Source: Rhodothermales bacterium
Lineage (GTDB): Bacteria > Bacteroidota > Rhodothermia > Rhodothermales > Bin80
Length of the DNA: 51,616 nt
NCBI GenBank assembly: GCA_022821385.1
Contig: JAJEDR010000016.1
Coordinates: 1-51,616 of the forward strand
Direction: 5' to 3'
The position numbers were made by a program, and so were the translations under genes. Shown here piece after piece: positions 42,608-51,296 of the stretch; positions within the stretch are counted from its first letter, which is position 1, and the number at the start of each line of letters is the position of its first letter. The notes beneath the pieces are model-generated. The model was not told where the DNA came from, searched no databases, and saw only the letters and a program-made list of their open reading frames with translations.

Positions 42608-43975
42608 ATGATAGACTTTATTTCACTCGGCAACGCCAACGACATTGGCGCGAGCTGCCATTACCTTGGCGTTAACGGCACCGGGATTGTTTTGGATGTC
42701 GGTGCAGACCCGAATGAGGACGGCCCCGCCACGTTGCCGGATTTTGTCCCTATAATAAATCGCGAAGTCGATCATGTCTTCGTCACGCATGCACACCACG
42801 ATCATATTGGAAGCCTCCCCGCTTTGAACGAAAAGTGGCCCATGGCGCGGTTGCACCTCACGCCTGCCACACGGACTTTAACCACCTCCATGCTGTATGC
42901 ATCTGCAAGGCTTCAGCAACGAAAGTTTGACGAAGGCTCATCCCCTTTCCGTGCACTGTTTGACGAAGAGGACCTTGAGGATGTTCTTGATGCTTTCCGG
43001 TCGCATCCGTACGACGAATGGTTTGACTTGCAGCCAGGGCACATACGGACTAGGTTCTATTACTCTGGACACCTGCTGGGTGCCACTGGTGTACTTTTGG
43101 CTACTGAGGATGGTCGGCGTATATTTTACACGAGTGATACGTGTGTGCGGAACCAGACGATTATTCCGGGTGGGAGCTATCCCTCAGAGCCGGTTGATGT
43201 ACTCATCATGGAGTCGACCCTCGGTGCTGATCCCGTGGCAGAGACCATCACACGGGAGCAGGAGGAGATACGTTTTGGCGAGCGGCTTGCTGCAGTCCTG
43301 AAGCGGGGCGGAACAGTACTATTACCTGTATTTATGTTGGGGCGAGCACAGGAAATACTGGCACTCCTCGGGCGCTACAAGCACCGAGAGATTATTGATC
43401 CGGAGACGCCCATCTACAGTGCAGGTGGATTACGCGAAGTTTCGCGAATCTATGATGATTCTGCCGATTCTACACCTCGCATTGATTCGGATTTCAAGGT
43501 TTATGGGGTAAAACAGAGACAGTTTCCCCGAAGTCATAAAGCACGACGAAATGCTTTGAACCAGCCCGGGATTCATGTTTTGGCCAGTGGCATGATGATT
43601 GAGCGTACGCTGTCACATCAGGTAGCCGTGGAGCTTCTCGAAGATGAAAAGCACGCTATCTTTTTCGTTGGATTTGCGAAAGAGGATCTTCCCGCAGGCA
43701 AACTTCTTCATGCGGCACAAAGTGGGGCGAAGGGTGTGCTACTAAGTCGTGAGCATGGCATGCAGAAAATAGTGTGTGAAGTAGATCGCTTCCGGTTCAG
43801 CGGGCATGCCAATCGACAGGATCTGGCCAAACTTGCCGTTGAGCTCCAGCCGAAAACGATTATTCTGGTGCACGGAGAAACCAAGGCCCGGCAATGGCTC
43901 GCAGCAACCATTCGTGAGAAATGCCCCAATGCACGCGTACTGACACCGGGCCAGGGCGAACTGTTCACTATCTGA
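42608..43975 (+). CDS. Beta-CASP metallo-beta-lactamase ribonuclease-like protein
   Basis: A 455-residue protein of the MBL/beta-CASP RNA-processing nuclease family. The metal site is THAHHDHIGSLP (HxHxDH), preceded by VLDVGADPNEDG. The GHLLGATGV and SDTCV segments and VLIMESTLGA follow. The beta-CASP insert and late motifs are LLPVFMLGRAQEILAL, LASGMMIERT, FRFSGHANRQDL (His motif) and LVHGETKARQWL. These suggest RNA 3'-processing or decay. It is divergent from RNase J in layout and closer to the YSH1-like branch. It ends the plus-strand run and is convergent to moxR, 21 bases apart. Confidence 0.93.
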   Translation: MIDFISLGNANDIGASCHYLGVNGTGIVLDVGADPNEDGPATLPDFVPIINREVDHVFVTHAHHDHIGSLPALNEKWPMARLHLTPATRTLTTSMLYASARLQQRKFDEGSSPFRALFDEEDLEDVLDAFRSHPYDEWFDLQPGHIRTRFYYSGHLLGATGVLLATEDGRRIFYTSDTCVRNQTIIPGGSYPSEPVDVLIMESTLGADPVAETITREQEEIRFGERLAAVLKRGGTVLLPVFMLGRAQEILALLGRYKHREIIDPETPIYSAGGLREVSRIYDDSADSTPRIDSDFKVYGVKQRQFPRSHKARRNALNQPGIHVLASGMMIERTLSHQVAVELLEDEKHAIFFVGFAKEDLPAGKLLHAAQSGAKGVLLSREHGMQKIVCEVDRFRFSGHANRQDLAKLAVELQPKTIILVHGETKARQWLAATIREKCPNARVLTPGQGELFTI

Positions 43976-43996
43976 TCCGGGGTGAAACCTCCCAGA

Positions 43997-44995
43997 TTAC
44001 GATAGTCCACTCTTGGGTTCGGGAATGTCGTTCAGGAGTTGTTCAATGACCCGCTCAACTGTTATGCCTTCGCTCTCCGCGTAAAAATTTGTCAATACGC
44101 GATGGCGGAGGACCGGATTGGCAAGAGCATGGATGTCTTCAATGGCCACATTGTATCTGCCGCGTAAGGCTGCGCGTACCTTGCCCCCCAGCAGCAAGTA
44201 CTGTGTAGCGCGCAAACCCGCTCCCCAACTCACCCAATTGGAAACAAATTCTAGTGTTCCATTCCTGCCCGGCCTTGTGCTGCGCACGAGATCCACAGCA
44301 AACTGTGCTACGTTTTTGGGGACGAATACCTTGCGAATCTCGCTTTGGAATGCCAGAATATCTGCCCCGGACAATACAGTATCCAGGGATGCCAGTTCGC
44401 GTGTGGTCGTTTCCAGAGCAACCTGCAACTCGTCCTCGGCAGACAGATAATCAATCACAATATTGAACATGAATCGATCCAGTTGCGCTTCCGGCAATGG
44501 GTAAGTGCCCTCAAGCTCAATGGGGTTCTGCGTGGCAAGCACAAAAAAGGGCTTATCCAGCGTATATCTTTCGCCGGCGGCGGTAACTTGGTATTCCTGC
44601 ATTGCTTCCAGTAGCGCCGCCTGTGTCTTGGGAGGCGTACGATTGATCTCGTCTGCAAGGATAATATTGGCAAAGATTGGTCCCTTAACAAACTCAATCG
44701 TTCGTCGACCGGTCGTGCGATCCTCATCCAGCATGTCCATTCCAGTAATGTCTGCCGGCATGAGATCAGGCGTGAACTGAATGCGTTTGTAGGATAAGTC
44801 CAGCACTTCTCCGAGTGACTTGATGAGAAGTGTTTTGGCAAGCCCCGGGACCCCGGTCAGCAGGCAGTGCCCTCCCGAGAAAAGTGCAATCAGGACTTGT
44901 TCAATCACATCATCCTGTCCAATTATACGTCGGCGTACCTGCGACATAATTTGGGATTTGCCTTCGCGCAAACGCTCAAGCGCAGGTTTTTCCAT
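43997..44995 (-). CDS. MoxR-family AAA+ ATPase
   Basis: A chaperone-like AAA+ ATPase of about 332 residues. Walker A is LLTGVPGLAKTLLIKSL, Walker B ILADEINRTPPKTQAALLEAMQE, sensor 1 VLATQNPIELEGTYPLPEAQLDRFMF, and the arginine-rich C-terminal lid follows. MoxR proteins help mature von Willebrand-factor or metal-loaded partners. TTG at 45013 would add six residues; ATG at 44995 is chosen for want of a site before TTG. It is the last gene of an operon with DUF4159 and the TPR protein. The usual partners, DUF58 and VWA proteins, do not follow; a convergent nuclease gene lies there. Confidence 0.95.
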   Translation of the reverse strand: MEKPALERLREGKSQIMSQVRRRIIGQDDVIEQVLIALFSGGHCLLTGVPGLAKTLLIKSLGEVLDLSYKRIQFTPDLMPADITGMDMLDEDRTTGRRTIEFVKGPIFANIILADEINRTPPKTQAALLEAMQEYQVTAAGERYTLDKPFFVLATQNPIELEGTYPLPEAQLDRFMFNIVIDYLSAEDELQVALETTTRELASLDTVLSGADILAFQSEIRKVFVPKNVAQFAVDLVRSTRPGRNGTLEFVSNWVSWGAGLRATQYLLLGGKVRAALRGRYNVAIEDIHALANPVLRHRVLTNFYAESEGITVERVIEQLLNDIPEPKSGLS

Positions 44996-45088
44996 CTCGT
45001 CTATAGCTGTCAAAACAATTAGAGTTTAAGTGAAGCCGTAATACCGACTACGGAATAAAAGGTGGCTAGTTGCCCGCGTGTTGTCAGA

Positions 45089-45820
45089 TCAGTGTGTGAG
45101 CGCATACATCACAAAGTTGATGCCCATTTGGAAGCTGATGGTAGATGCATTCTCGAAATCCCGGTCAGGATATTCCCAACCATCGCCAATATCCTGGTTA
45201 TGGTTCGCCAGTGCCATAAGACGACCACTATCGTCAAAGTATCCCATGTATCGATCCGCGCTAACAGATCCCAAATACCCACTCACCAGTGAGGGGGCGG
45301 CAACCGGATCGACATCAAAGTAGATACTCCATATTGGATGGGTCGCCGGAAGCTCAACCGGCTCGCGATTCGGGAGGACACGTTGCATCTGCTCATAGAG
45401 ATTATACCACTCATAGTCTCCCCGAAAGTCATCAAATAGCAGGAATCCCCCTCTGTTCAGGTATTCACTCAGCTGCTCAACCTCCTCATCGGTCATCTGC
45501 CAGTACCCAGGCTCGCAGAGATATAGAATGGGGTGTTCAAAGATCGCTGGATCCATGAGATCCAGTACTAGATACGGCTCTTCGACATGGATTGTGGTGG
45601 TGCGCTTGAGTGCAATGTAAAAGTTCTGCTCAGCGACCGGATAATCATGCGCCCACATTGGTCCGCCGCCTCGCCCCCATCCCCGGCCGCGCTCACTCAT
45701 TCCTGGTATCTCATATCGCACGCGTACAAACCGGAAGCCGTAGTCAGCTTGCGCGAGGGCTTCTGTGCTGCACAAGACCAGAACCATCATCACCACGATA
45801 GTTGGTATACACCTACTCAT
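45089..45820 (-). CDS. DUF4159 protein, exported
   Basis: A 243-residue protein with signal peptide MSRCIPTIVVMMVLVLCSTEALAQ, followed by a DUF4159 domain: FRFVRVRYE, DYPVAEQNFYIALKRTT, PILYLCEPGYW, LSEYLNRGGFLLFDDFRGDYEW, and a C-terminal region with MGYFDDSGRLMALANHNQDIGDGWEYP. The family is often found beside MoxR and DUF58/VWA proteins, and the glutamine-amidotransferase-like core may bind a small ligand, though function is unproven. It overlaps the end of the TPR gene by 8 bases and precedes moxR by 93 bases. Confidence 0.92.
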   Translation of the reverse strand: MSRCIPTIVVMMVLVLCSTEALAQADYGFRFVRVRYEIPGMSERGRGWGRGGGPMWAHDYPVAEQNFYIALKRTTTIHVEEPYLVLDLMDPAIFEHPILYLCEPGYWQMTDEEVEQLSEYLNRGGFLLFDDFRGDYEWYNLYEQMQRVLPNREPVELPATHPIWSIYFDVDPVAAPSLVSGYLGSVSADRYMGYFDDSGRLMALANHNQDIGDGWEYPDRDFENASTISFQMGINFVMYALTH

Positions 45821-48389
45821 CGCCGTCCACTATTTTCAGTAGAAGTCTCTGTGCTTCGCGGTAACCCGGTGCGATTTCAAGTGACTGAAGTACTGCCCGT
45901 TTTGCCTCGGTCATTTGTCGGTTACGATACAGGCTGGATGCAAGTGCGAACTGTGCCTCGGCGCGATTTACCGGATTGAGCGCTAATATTGCCCGTCGCA
46001 TTTCTACCGCTTGCGCATGTTGGTCCAGATCGGCGTGCAGTTCGGCCAATTGTTCGAGAACCTCCGCGTCATAGGGCTGCGTGTGGCGAGAACGCCTCAA
46101 GTAACTCACGGCGCGGGTTGTATCTGTACGCTGCAGCAAGATACCTGCCAGCTCCACCGCCTGCGCATCTCCATAGGGATACGCTGCAAGGTGATTCTGC
46201 AAGACCTGGGCGAGTTCAGCGATCTGTCCACGTTGCCGATACACTTCTGCTAGCCCTTCATGAGGGTTGCCTGGACCGGTGTAGGCCGAATAGATGTCCA
46301 GAGCCGTGCGGTACGCAGACTCGGCGTCGTCGAGATTGCCCGCTTCAAGGGCTTCTTCTCCTTCAGTCAAGAGATCATAGAAGGAGCTTTCGCCTCTGCC
46401 CGCCAGATAATCCCGCAGGTTTCCACCGTGCAGTTCTTCGGTCAGCATGTCCGGCCATCCCCGAAGTACCGGATCCAGTCGACCCCGTTCCTGATCAAGG
46501 TGTGCCCTAAATGCCTTATCCAGTGCCTCACGTGATACGCCCAATGCGTTTTGTATCGCTGCTGAATCTGATTGCCCACTTGCCAACGACTCCAATAAGC
46601 CCGTTATTGCATCGAATCCATATTCGGCGACGACAAATTCAACGACGCGATAAGCGTGATAATAACTCAAAAGGACCTGCCCCTGGAATGTCGGACGTGT
46701 AAAGCCCCGGTCAATTTCCTCCAGACTGTGTAGCCGGCCCTGATCATACGCGGTAAAGAACTGGAGCTCCAGATCACGTTTCCAGGCTGGGTTCGCACGC
46801 ACTTCCTCATAGACTGAAAGGCCTTCGGTCAACCATCTTGGCACCCGGTAATCACTCAGTCCGACGGTCATTGTGTGTGCCAGCTCATGCCACAGCGTGC
46901 GGGCCCAGTTATACCTTGCCTCTGATATTGCAGCAGGAGTATTGATGGCCACAACATCCCCAAAACACACACCTAGCAGACCGATATGTGGTACTCCTGC
47001 TACGCGAACTGCAAAGTCGTCCGCATCATTATAGGCTTCCAGCAGGATCCGTTCCTCGGGCTCGTATCCGTAGTAGCGCCGCAGAACTTCGTAAGCCTTT
47101 TCGGCTTCGCGCAACATTACGGGACCCAATACATCCCGCTCATCCTCGTGAATGCGAAGCGTAAAATGCTGACTTGTCAGTGTTGCGAACTCATCCAGTG
47201 CATCCAACAGGCTTAGAGTATTGGCTGCGTACAGATTAAAGGCATCCCGATCATAGCTGCGCTCCATGTATGTGCGCGCTGACTCCACCTCTCCCAGGCG
47301 CATGAGTGCAGTTGCGTAGGTTGCGTTCGCAGCAGCATTGCCGGGATCAGACTCGACTGCTTTTTGAGCATAGTTGGCGGCATCGGGGTATCGGAACCGC
47401 AATGCTAAATCCTCACTGATTACGCGATAGAAGGATGTGGGGCGGGTAGTGAGCTCGAGAACGGCGGTTTCTGCCTGACTCACAGATTCAAGCGCTCCTT
47501 GCATATGTTGCGCGGCAGCATAATGCGCCCATGACTCTATACTTCCCGAATTATGATCCAGTGCTTGGCGCGCGACAGTTACTGCTTCGGCGAAATCCCC
47601 ATCCAATAAGAGCAGTTTGGCCTTAAGTGCCAATGCTGGCACAAAATCGTCTGTGATCCGCAGTGCCTGTTCAGCAAGCTCCTCCTTCTGAGCATACGAT
47701 CCGGTGACCTCAGCCAGTTTCACGTATATTTCGGCGCGTCTCGAATTTATTCCTAAAGCTCTTTCGTAGAGATCCTTCGCGAATGCTTCGTCATAGGTAA
47801 TCCTGTACAGGTCTCCATACCACAGTATGACTTGAACGTTATCTGCATCCAGGCGAAGCGCCGTTGAGAAGGCTTCATTGGCTTCGTGGTGATCTCCAAC
47901 GCGCATTGCAGCCCGTGCTCCAATTGCAAGGCCCAAGGCGGTAGTGAACCCTCCTTGTCTCAACCGAGCATTGATTACCGAATACAGGCGTTCGGCCTGA
48001 CGTGAATTGCCTCGCTGTCGGTACAATTCCGCGAGCTCCAGACCCGCGAGCCAGTAGTCATTTTTAGCCTGAATTGCGGCTAAATAGGCCGCTTGAGCTT
48101 CAGTCCAATTGCCCGTGACGGTTTGCAGCCGGCCAATGGCATAGTTCACATACGCTGGCTGAGACGTGCTGCGGAGCATTTGTTGTGCCCGCCGAAGCCC
48201 CGCTTCATAGGCCCCGGTTTGGAGGTAGGTCTCGAAATAGCCCTCAATATTGACACCATACAGGCTATCCGAGAAGGCGGCACGCGCCTCTCGGTAACTC
48301 CCCTCATTCAGCAGAGCATCTGCGTTCTGGGCTTGTGCAACCAACGGAGACAAGCCCAGAAGAACTATCAGGAAGCCGGTTCCTCGCAT
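45813..48389 (-). CDS. TPR protein with gluzincin-type peptidase domain
   Basis: An 858-residue exported protein (signal peptide MRGTGFLIVLLGLSPLVAQAQ). N- and C-terminal parts are tetratricopeptide repeats (for example AEIYVKLAEVTGSYAQKEEL and ALDIYSAYTGPGNPHEGLAE). The middle is a metallopeptidase-like domain (Peptidase_MA type), with the zinc motif HELAH near residue 500 in TLWHELAHTMTVG, then PRWLTEGLSVYEE supplying the third ligand. Both are intact, so activity is likely. Such proteins may trim or bind envelope proteins. It starts 5 bases before the amidohydrolase stop and overlaps the next gene by 8 bases, a tight operon. Confidence 0.93.
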   Translation of the reverse strand: MRGTGFLIVLLGLSPLVAQAQNADALLNEGSYREARAAFSDSLYGVNIEGYFETYLQTGAYEAGLRRAQQMLRSTSQPAYVNYAIGRLQTVTGNWTEAQAAYLAAIQAKNDYWLAGLELAELYRQRGNSRQAERLYSVINARLRQGGFTTALGLAIGARAAMRVGDHHEANEAFSTALRLDADNVQVILWYGDLYRITYDEAFAKDLYERALGINSRRAEIYVKLAEVTGSYAQKEELAEQALRITDDFVPALALKAKLLLLDGDFAEAVTVARQALDHNSGSIESWAHYAAAQHMQGALESVSQAETAVLELTTRPTSFYRVISEDLALRFRYPDAANYAQKAVESDPGNAAANATYATALMRLGEVESARTYMERSYDRDAFNLYAANTLSLLDALDEFATLTSQHFTLRIHEDERDVLGPVMLREAEKAYEVLRRYYGYEPEERILLEAYNDADDFAVRVAGVPHIGLLGVCFGDVVAINTPAAISEARYNWARTLWHELAHTMTVGLSDYRVPRWLTEGLSVYEEVRANPAWKRDLELQFFTAYDQGRLHSLEEIDRGFTRPTFQGQVLLSYYHAYRVVEFVVAEYGFDAITGLLESLASGQSDSAAIQNALGVSREALDKAFRAHLDQERGRLDPVLRGWPDMLTEELHGGNLRDYLAGRGESSFYDLLTEGEEALEAGNLDDAESAYRTALDIYSAYTGPGNPHEGLAEVYRQRGQIAELAQVLQNHLAAYPYGDAQAVELAGILLQRTDTTRAVSYLRRSRHTQPYDAEVLEQLAELHADLDQHAQAVEMRRAILALNPVNRAEAQFALASSLYRNRQMTEAKRAVLQSLEIAPGYREAQRLLLKIVDGDE

Positions 48390-48394
48390 GAAAA

Positions 48395-49711
48395 TCAGTT
48401 AGAGTTACGATTGGCTTCTGCAATGCTTTCCAGGTGTTCGTCCAGTGATGTGCGGGCGTACCAGTTACCGCGCACCATAACCCCGGACAGCTCCTGCAGG
48501 TGCAAGAGGTCCTCAAGGGGGTTGCCATCCACTAGCAAAAGGTCCGCCCGTGCGCCGTCGCTGATCGTTCCAAATGTGTCTTCGTTTGCAAAATATTCAC
48601 CTACAGCCCGTGTACCTGAATGAAGGATCGCATAGTTGGACATTCCCGCATCCACCATACGTTCAAGTTCGCGATGCAAAGAGAATCCGGGTACACTAAA
48701 GAGTTGCGGGGAATCGGTACCCATTAGGATACGGACATCTGCCTCGTGCAGTGCGCGCAACACGCGCATACGGGTACGAATCAACTCCAAAGCCGCGGCT
48801 CTATCATATTGAGGGTTATTCTGCCGTCTCTCAACTGAACGATACCAATTGTCAACAACCGCCGGCGGCATATATTTCAATTCGTCGTACGCGCGCAGGT
48901 CTTCCAGATCAATGACACCAAACAGCACCTCCCAAAGTGCCATGGTCGGCACGATCCAGCCGCCCTTTTCTTTGGTGAGCGCAATAGCATCTTCCAGTGC
49001 TTCGGCCTCTGGGCGGTCCTGTGCTCGGATGTATTCTACATAGCCGTCCACATGGTCGAAGGTCTCCTGTCCCATATTCAGTGCGTGCATCAATCCCACA
49101 TCCGCAGGCACATGGCCACCAAAACGAATCCCTTCTTCGGCCGCTGTACGTGCCATGGCATCAAATTCTGCTTTCGTCATGCCAGTAAGCACTTTCAGCA
49201 GATCCCAGCCTTCTTCCACCTGTGTGCGCACCATGGCGACGGCCTGCTCCGGTGAGTTCACAGAACGGCCGTTGAAACTGGGGCCGGCTAAATAGAGTGT
49301 AGGTGCGATAAGTTCGCTATTGTTTGCGCGCTGCTTAAGTTCCAGCTGTCCGGCGGCGCCTTGCATTCCCCGGACGGTCGTAATTCCGTTGGCCACATAT
49401 AGAAAAAGCACATCTTCGGTGTACTGTTCAGGCTGATCTGGTCGTGGTATGTGACCATGCATTTCTGCAAGGCCCGGCATAAGAAACTTGCCTGTACCAT
49501 CAATCATCTGTGCCCCGAGAGGCACCTCAACATCTGATCCAACAGACAAAATGCGATCGCCCTCAACAAGGACTGTGTGTGCCTCCAGCACCCGATCGCT
49601 GTCCATAGGAAGCACCGTCACATTGGTGAATGCAGTGATTTCCTGTGCGTGTACCAAGCCGCAGGTAAATAACCCGGCGGCAACAAACAACAAGCTTATT
49701 CGCGTTTTCAT
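48395..49711 (-). CDS. Exported amidohydrolase
   Basis: A 438-residue zinc hydrolase of the imidazolonepropionase/prolidase-like amidohydrolase group. It has signal peptide MKTRISLLFVAAGLFTCGLVHAQ, metal-binding MHGHIP (HxH) after LMPGLAE, the second-shell FGGHVPA (His) and ETFDHVDG (His), and the catalytic Asp in ILMGTDSPQLF. Exported relatives degrade imidodipeptides or drugs; the substrate is open. ATG at 49711 gives the signal peptide; an ATG at 49732 adds seven residues. It is first in a four-gene minus-strand operon with the TPR/peptidase gene, so a role in extracellular peptide breakdown is possible. Confidence 0.93.
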   Translation of the reverse strand: MKTRISLLFVAAGLFTCGLVHAQEITAFTNVTVLPMDSDRVLEAHTVLVEGDRILSVGSDVEVPLGAQMIDGTGKFLMPGLAEMHGHIPRPDQPEQYTEDVLFLYVANGITTVRGMQGAAGQLELKQRANNSELIAPTLYLAGPSFNGRSVNSPEQAVAMVRTQVEEGWDLLKVLTGMTKAEFDAMARTAAEEGIRFGGHVPADVGLMHALNMGQETFDHVDGYVEYIRAQDRPEAEALEDAIALTKEKGGWIVPTMALWEVLFGVIDLEDLRAYDELKYMPPAVVDNWYRSVERRQNNPQYDRAAALELIRTRMRVLRALHEADVRILMGTDSPQLFSVPGFSLHRELERMVDAGMSNYAILHSGTRAVGEYFANEDTFGTISDGARADLLLVDGNPLEDLLHLQELSGVMVRGNWYARTSLDEHLESIAEANRNSN

Positions 49712-50174
49712 GTTTCTGAGGGGATAATGCATCGGTGACTACCGTTATTGTCTAGTGTTTGCCCGAGAATTAAATATAGGTCAGTTTAATGTGTTTCAGG
49801 AGGGGTTTCAGTGGGATTTTAGCGGTGCCCTGCGTTGTTTGTTGCGCATATCCGACCTGCCTTGTGTAAGTGGGTCAAGTTTCAGCAGGATTTCAGTTGT
49901 ACCCTGGGTTGCTCGGCCAGTTTTCGATGTCCTGGGGACCCCGTTAACCATATTAGACTCGGGGCTTGATTCAGCGAATTTTGGGGCGTATCGGGTCGAT
50001 TAGGCGTAATTTAATATTTAGATGAAATGGAAACCAATGCATAGGTTAGGAATTCTGGTTGGTCCGCCCCCGACATCATGTCGTGAAGAGGAGAGCGATG
50101 CGCGTATTCGTTTTCTGCTCAAACTGCGCCACTGTGCAGAAAAAGCTCCCCGCCTCCGAGAATGGCGACCAATA
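49712..50174. other. Intergenic region with imperfect direct repeat
   Basis: 463 bases between two divergent genes. An open frame continues upstream of the 50175 start to 50022 but carries no signal or motif. A 37-base unit occurs twice (49804-49840 and 49878-49914), agreeing at 27 positions, including GTTTCAG and CCCTG. No promoter box could be assigned. Confidence 0.5.
49804..49914. repeat. Imperfect direct repeat, two units
   Basis: Two 37-base units at 49804-49840 and 49878-49914, about 73% identical, 74 bases apart. They share GTTTCAG, GGATTT and CCCTGxGTTG. Confidence 0.4.
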
Positions 50175-51296
50175 ATGGCTTGTGCCAGCGGCCTGAGGGT
50201 AATCCCAGTAGCGCTGATCGTCTTCTTCATCACGGTGCTACCCAGTAGCACTTTATTCGGGCAGCCTCGTGCAGAAGAGGCAGAAATTGCATTCACCGAA
50301 ATCCTTCGATTGGGTGAGGACACGGACGAAAACGCTTACCTATTCGGTCGAATCGTGGGCTTGGCTGTGGATTCTAAGGATAGGATCCTGGTTGCAGACT
50401 TACGACCACCATCGGTAGCTGTGTTCTCGTTGGACGGAGAATGGCTTGGTTCTGTCGGTGGGGTGGGCGAGGGTCCAGGAGAATTTGTCACTGTGGGTGG
50501 CGTTTTTGTGAGTCCATCCGACTCAGTTTATGTTATGGATAGCAGGTTAGGGAGCGGATTTCCCCGCTTGAATGTGTACGATCCAACAGATTTCACGTAC
50601 GTGCGCCAGAGTCAATTCGCATACGACGAAGACTGGGGAATCGCAACATCGGCCGTAGGGGTTTCCGATCATGGCCCCATCATGGAGTACAGCACGATCG
50701 TACTACCAGATAACGCAGGGGAGCCCCGACACAGTTACGCCGTTCTTACGTCTTGGGCGGGTGAGCGTATACGCGAACTCGCTCGCCTGCCAGACTTAGG
50801 TCTGTATATTGGTCTCGACCCTGATCGCGGCCCATTTGCGCGGGAAGCCGAGTTTGCCCCTAACTCGGTGTTCGAATTGAGTGCTAGTCAGCTTTTCTAC
50901 TCGGGTTGGAATACGGAAATTGACATCTTGGTGACATCACTGGCCGGTGATTCAGTCCGCACTATCCGGCGACCCCACGATCGTGTACCCTTGAAACGCA
51001 ATTTCCCCGCGTGGTTAGAAAAAGAAGCTCGCGAGATGTACCCTGAGTTCAAGCCTGCGTATAGGTATTTCGTAATTGATGATCAGGATAACATTTGGAT
51101 CAAAGACTACGTTGAGGCTCCTGCCAGCGAAGCACGGTGGCAAGTGCTTGATTCTGAAGGCAGGATGATTGGTCAGGTTCTGCTTCCAAGAACTCTGAGA
51201 TTGTACGTGATTGATACCGCTAACGCACTGGCCTACGGTACCCTGCGTAATGAATCCGGTGAGTATATACTCGTGGTGTACTCGATCGATTTTTGA
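50175..51296 (+). CDS. Secreted six-bladed beta-propeller protein
   Basis: A 373-residue exported protein with signal peptide MACASGLRVIPVALIVFFITVLPSSTLFGQ. Propeller strands include IVGLAVDSKDRILVADLR, VAVFSLDGEWLGSVG, GVGEGPGEFVTVGGVFV and SDSVYVMDSRLGS, and the late YFVIDDQDNIWIKDYVEA. The GEGPGEF motif is the same as in the tandem array (26343-33166), though the rest differs. ATG at 50175 gives the signal peptide; the frame is open for 51 more codons. Ligand unknown. Confidence 0.86.
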   Translation: MACASGLRVIPVALIVFFITVLPSSTLFGQPRAEEAEIAFTEILRLGEDTDENAYLFGRIVGLAVDSKDRILVADLRPPSVAVFSLDGEWLGSVGGVGEGPGEFVTVGGVFVSPSDSVYVMDSRLGSGFPRLNVYDPTDFTYVRQSQFAYDEDWGIATSAVGVSDHGPIMEYSTIVLPDNAGEPRHSYAVLTSWAGERIRELARLPDLGLYIGLDPDRGPFAREAEFAPNSVFELSASQLFYSGWNTEIDILVTSLAGDSVRTIRRPHDRVPLKRNFPAWLEKEAREMYPEFKPAYRYFVIDDQDNIWIKDYVEAPASEARWQVLDSEGRMIGQVLLPRTLRLYVIDTANALAYGTLRNESGEYILVVYSIDF

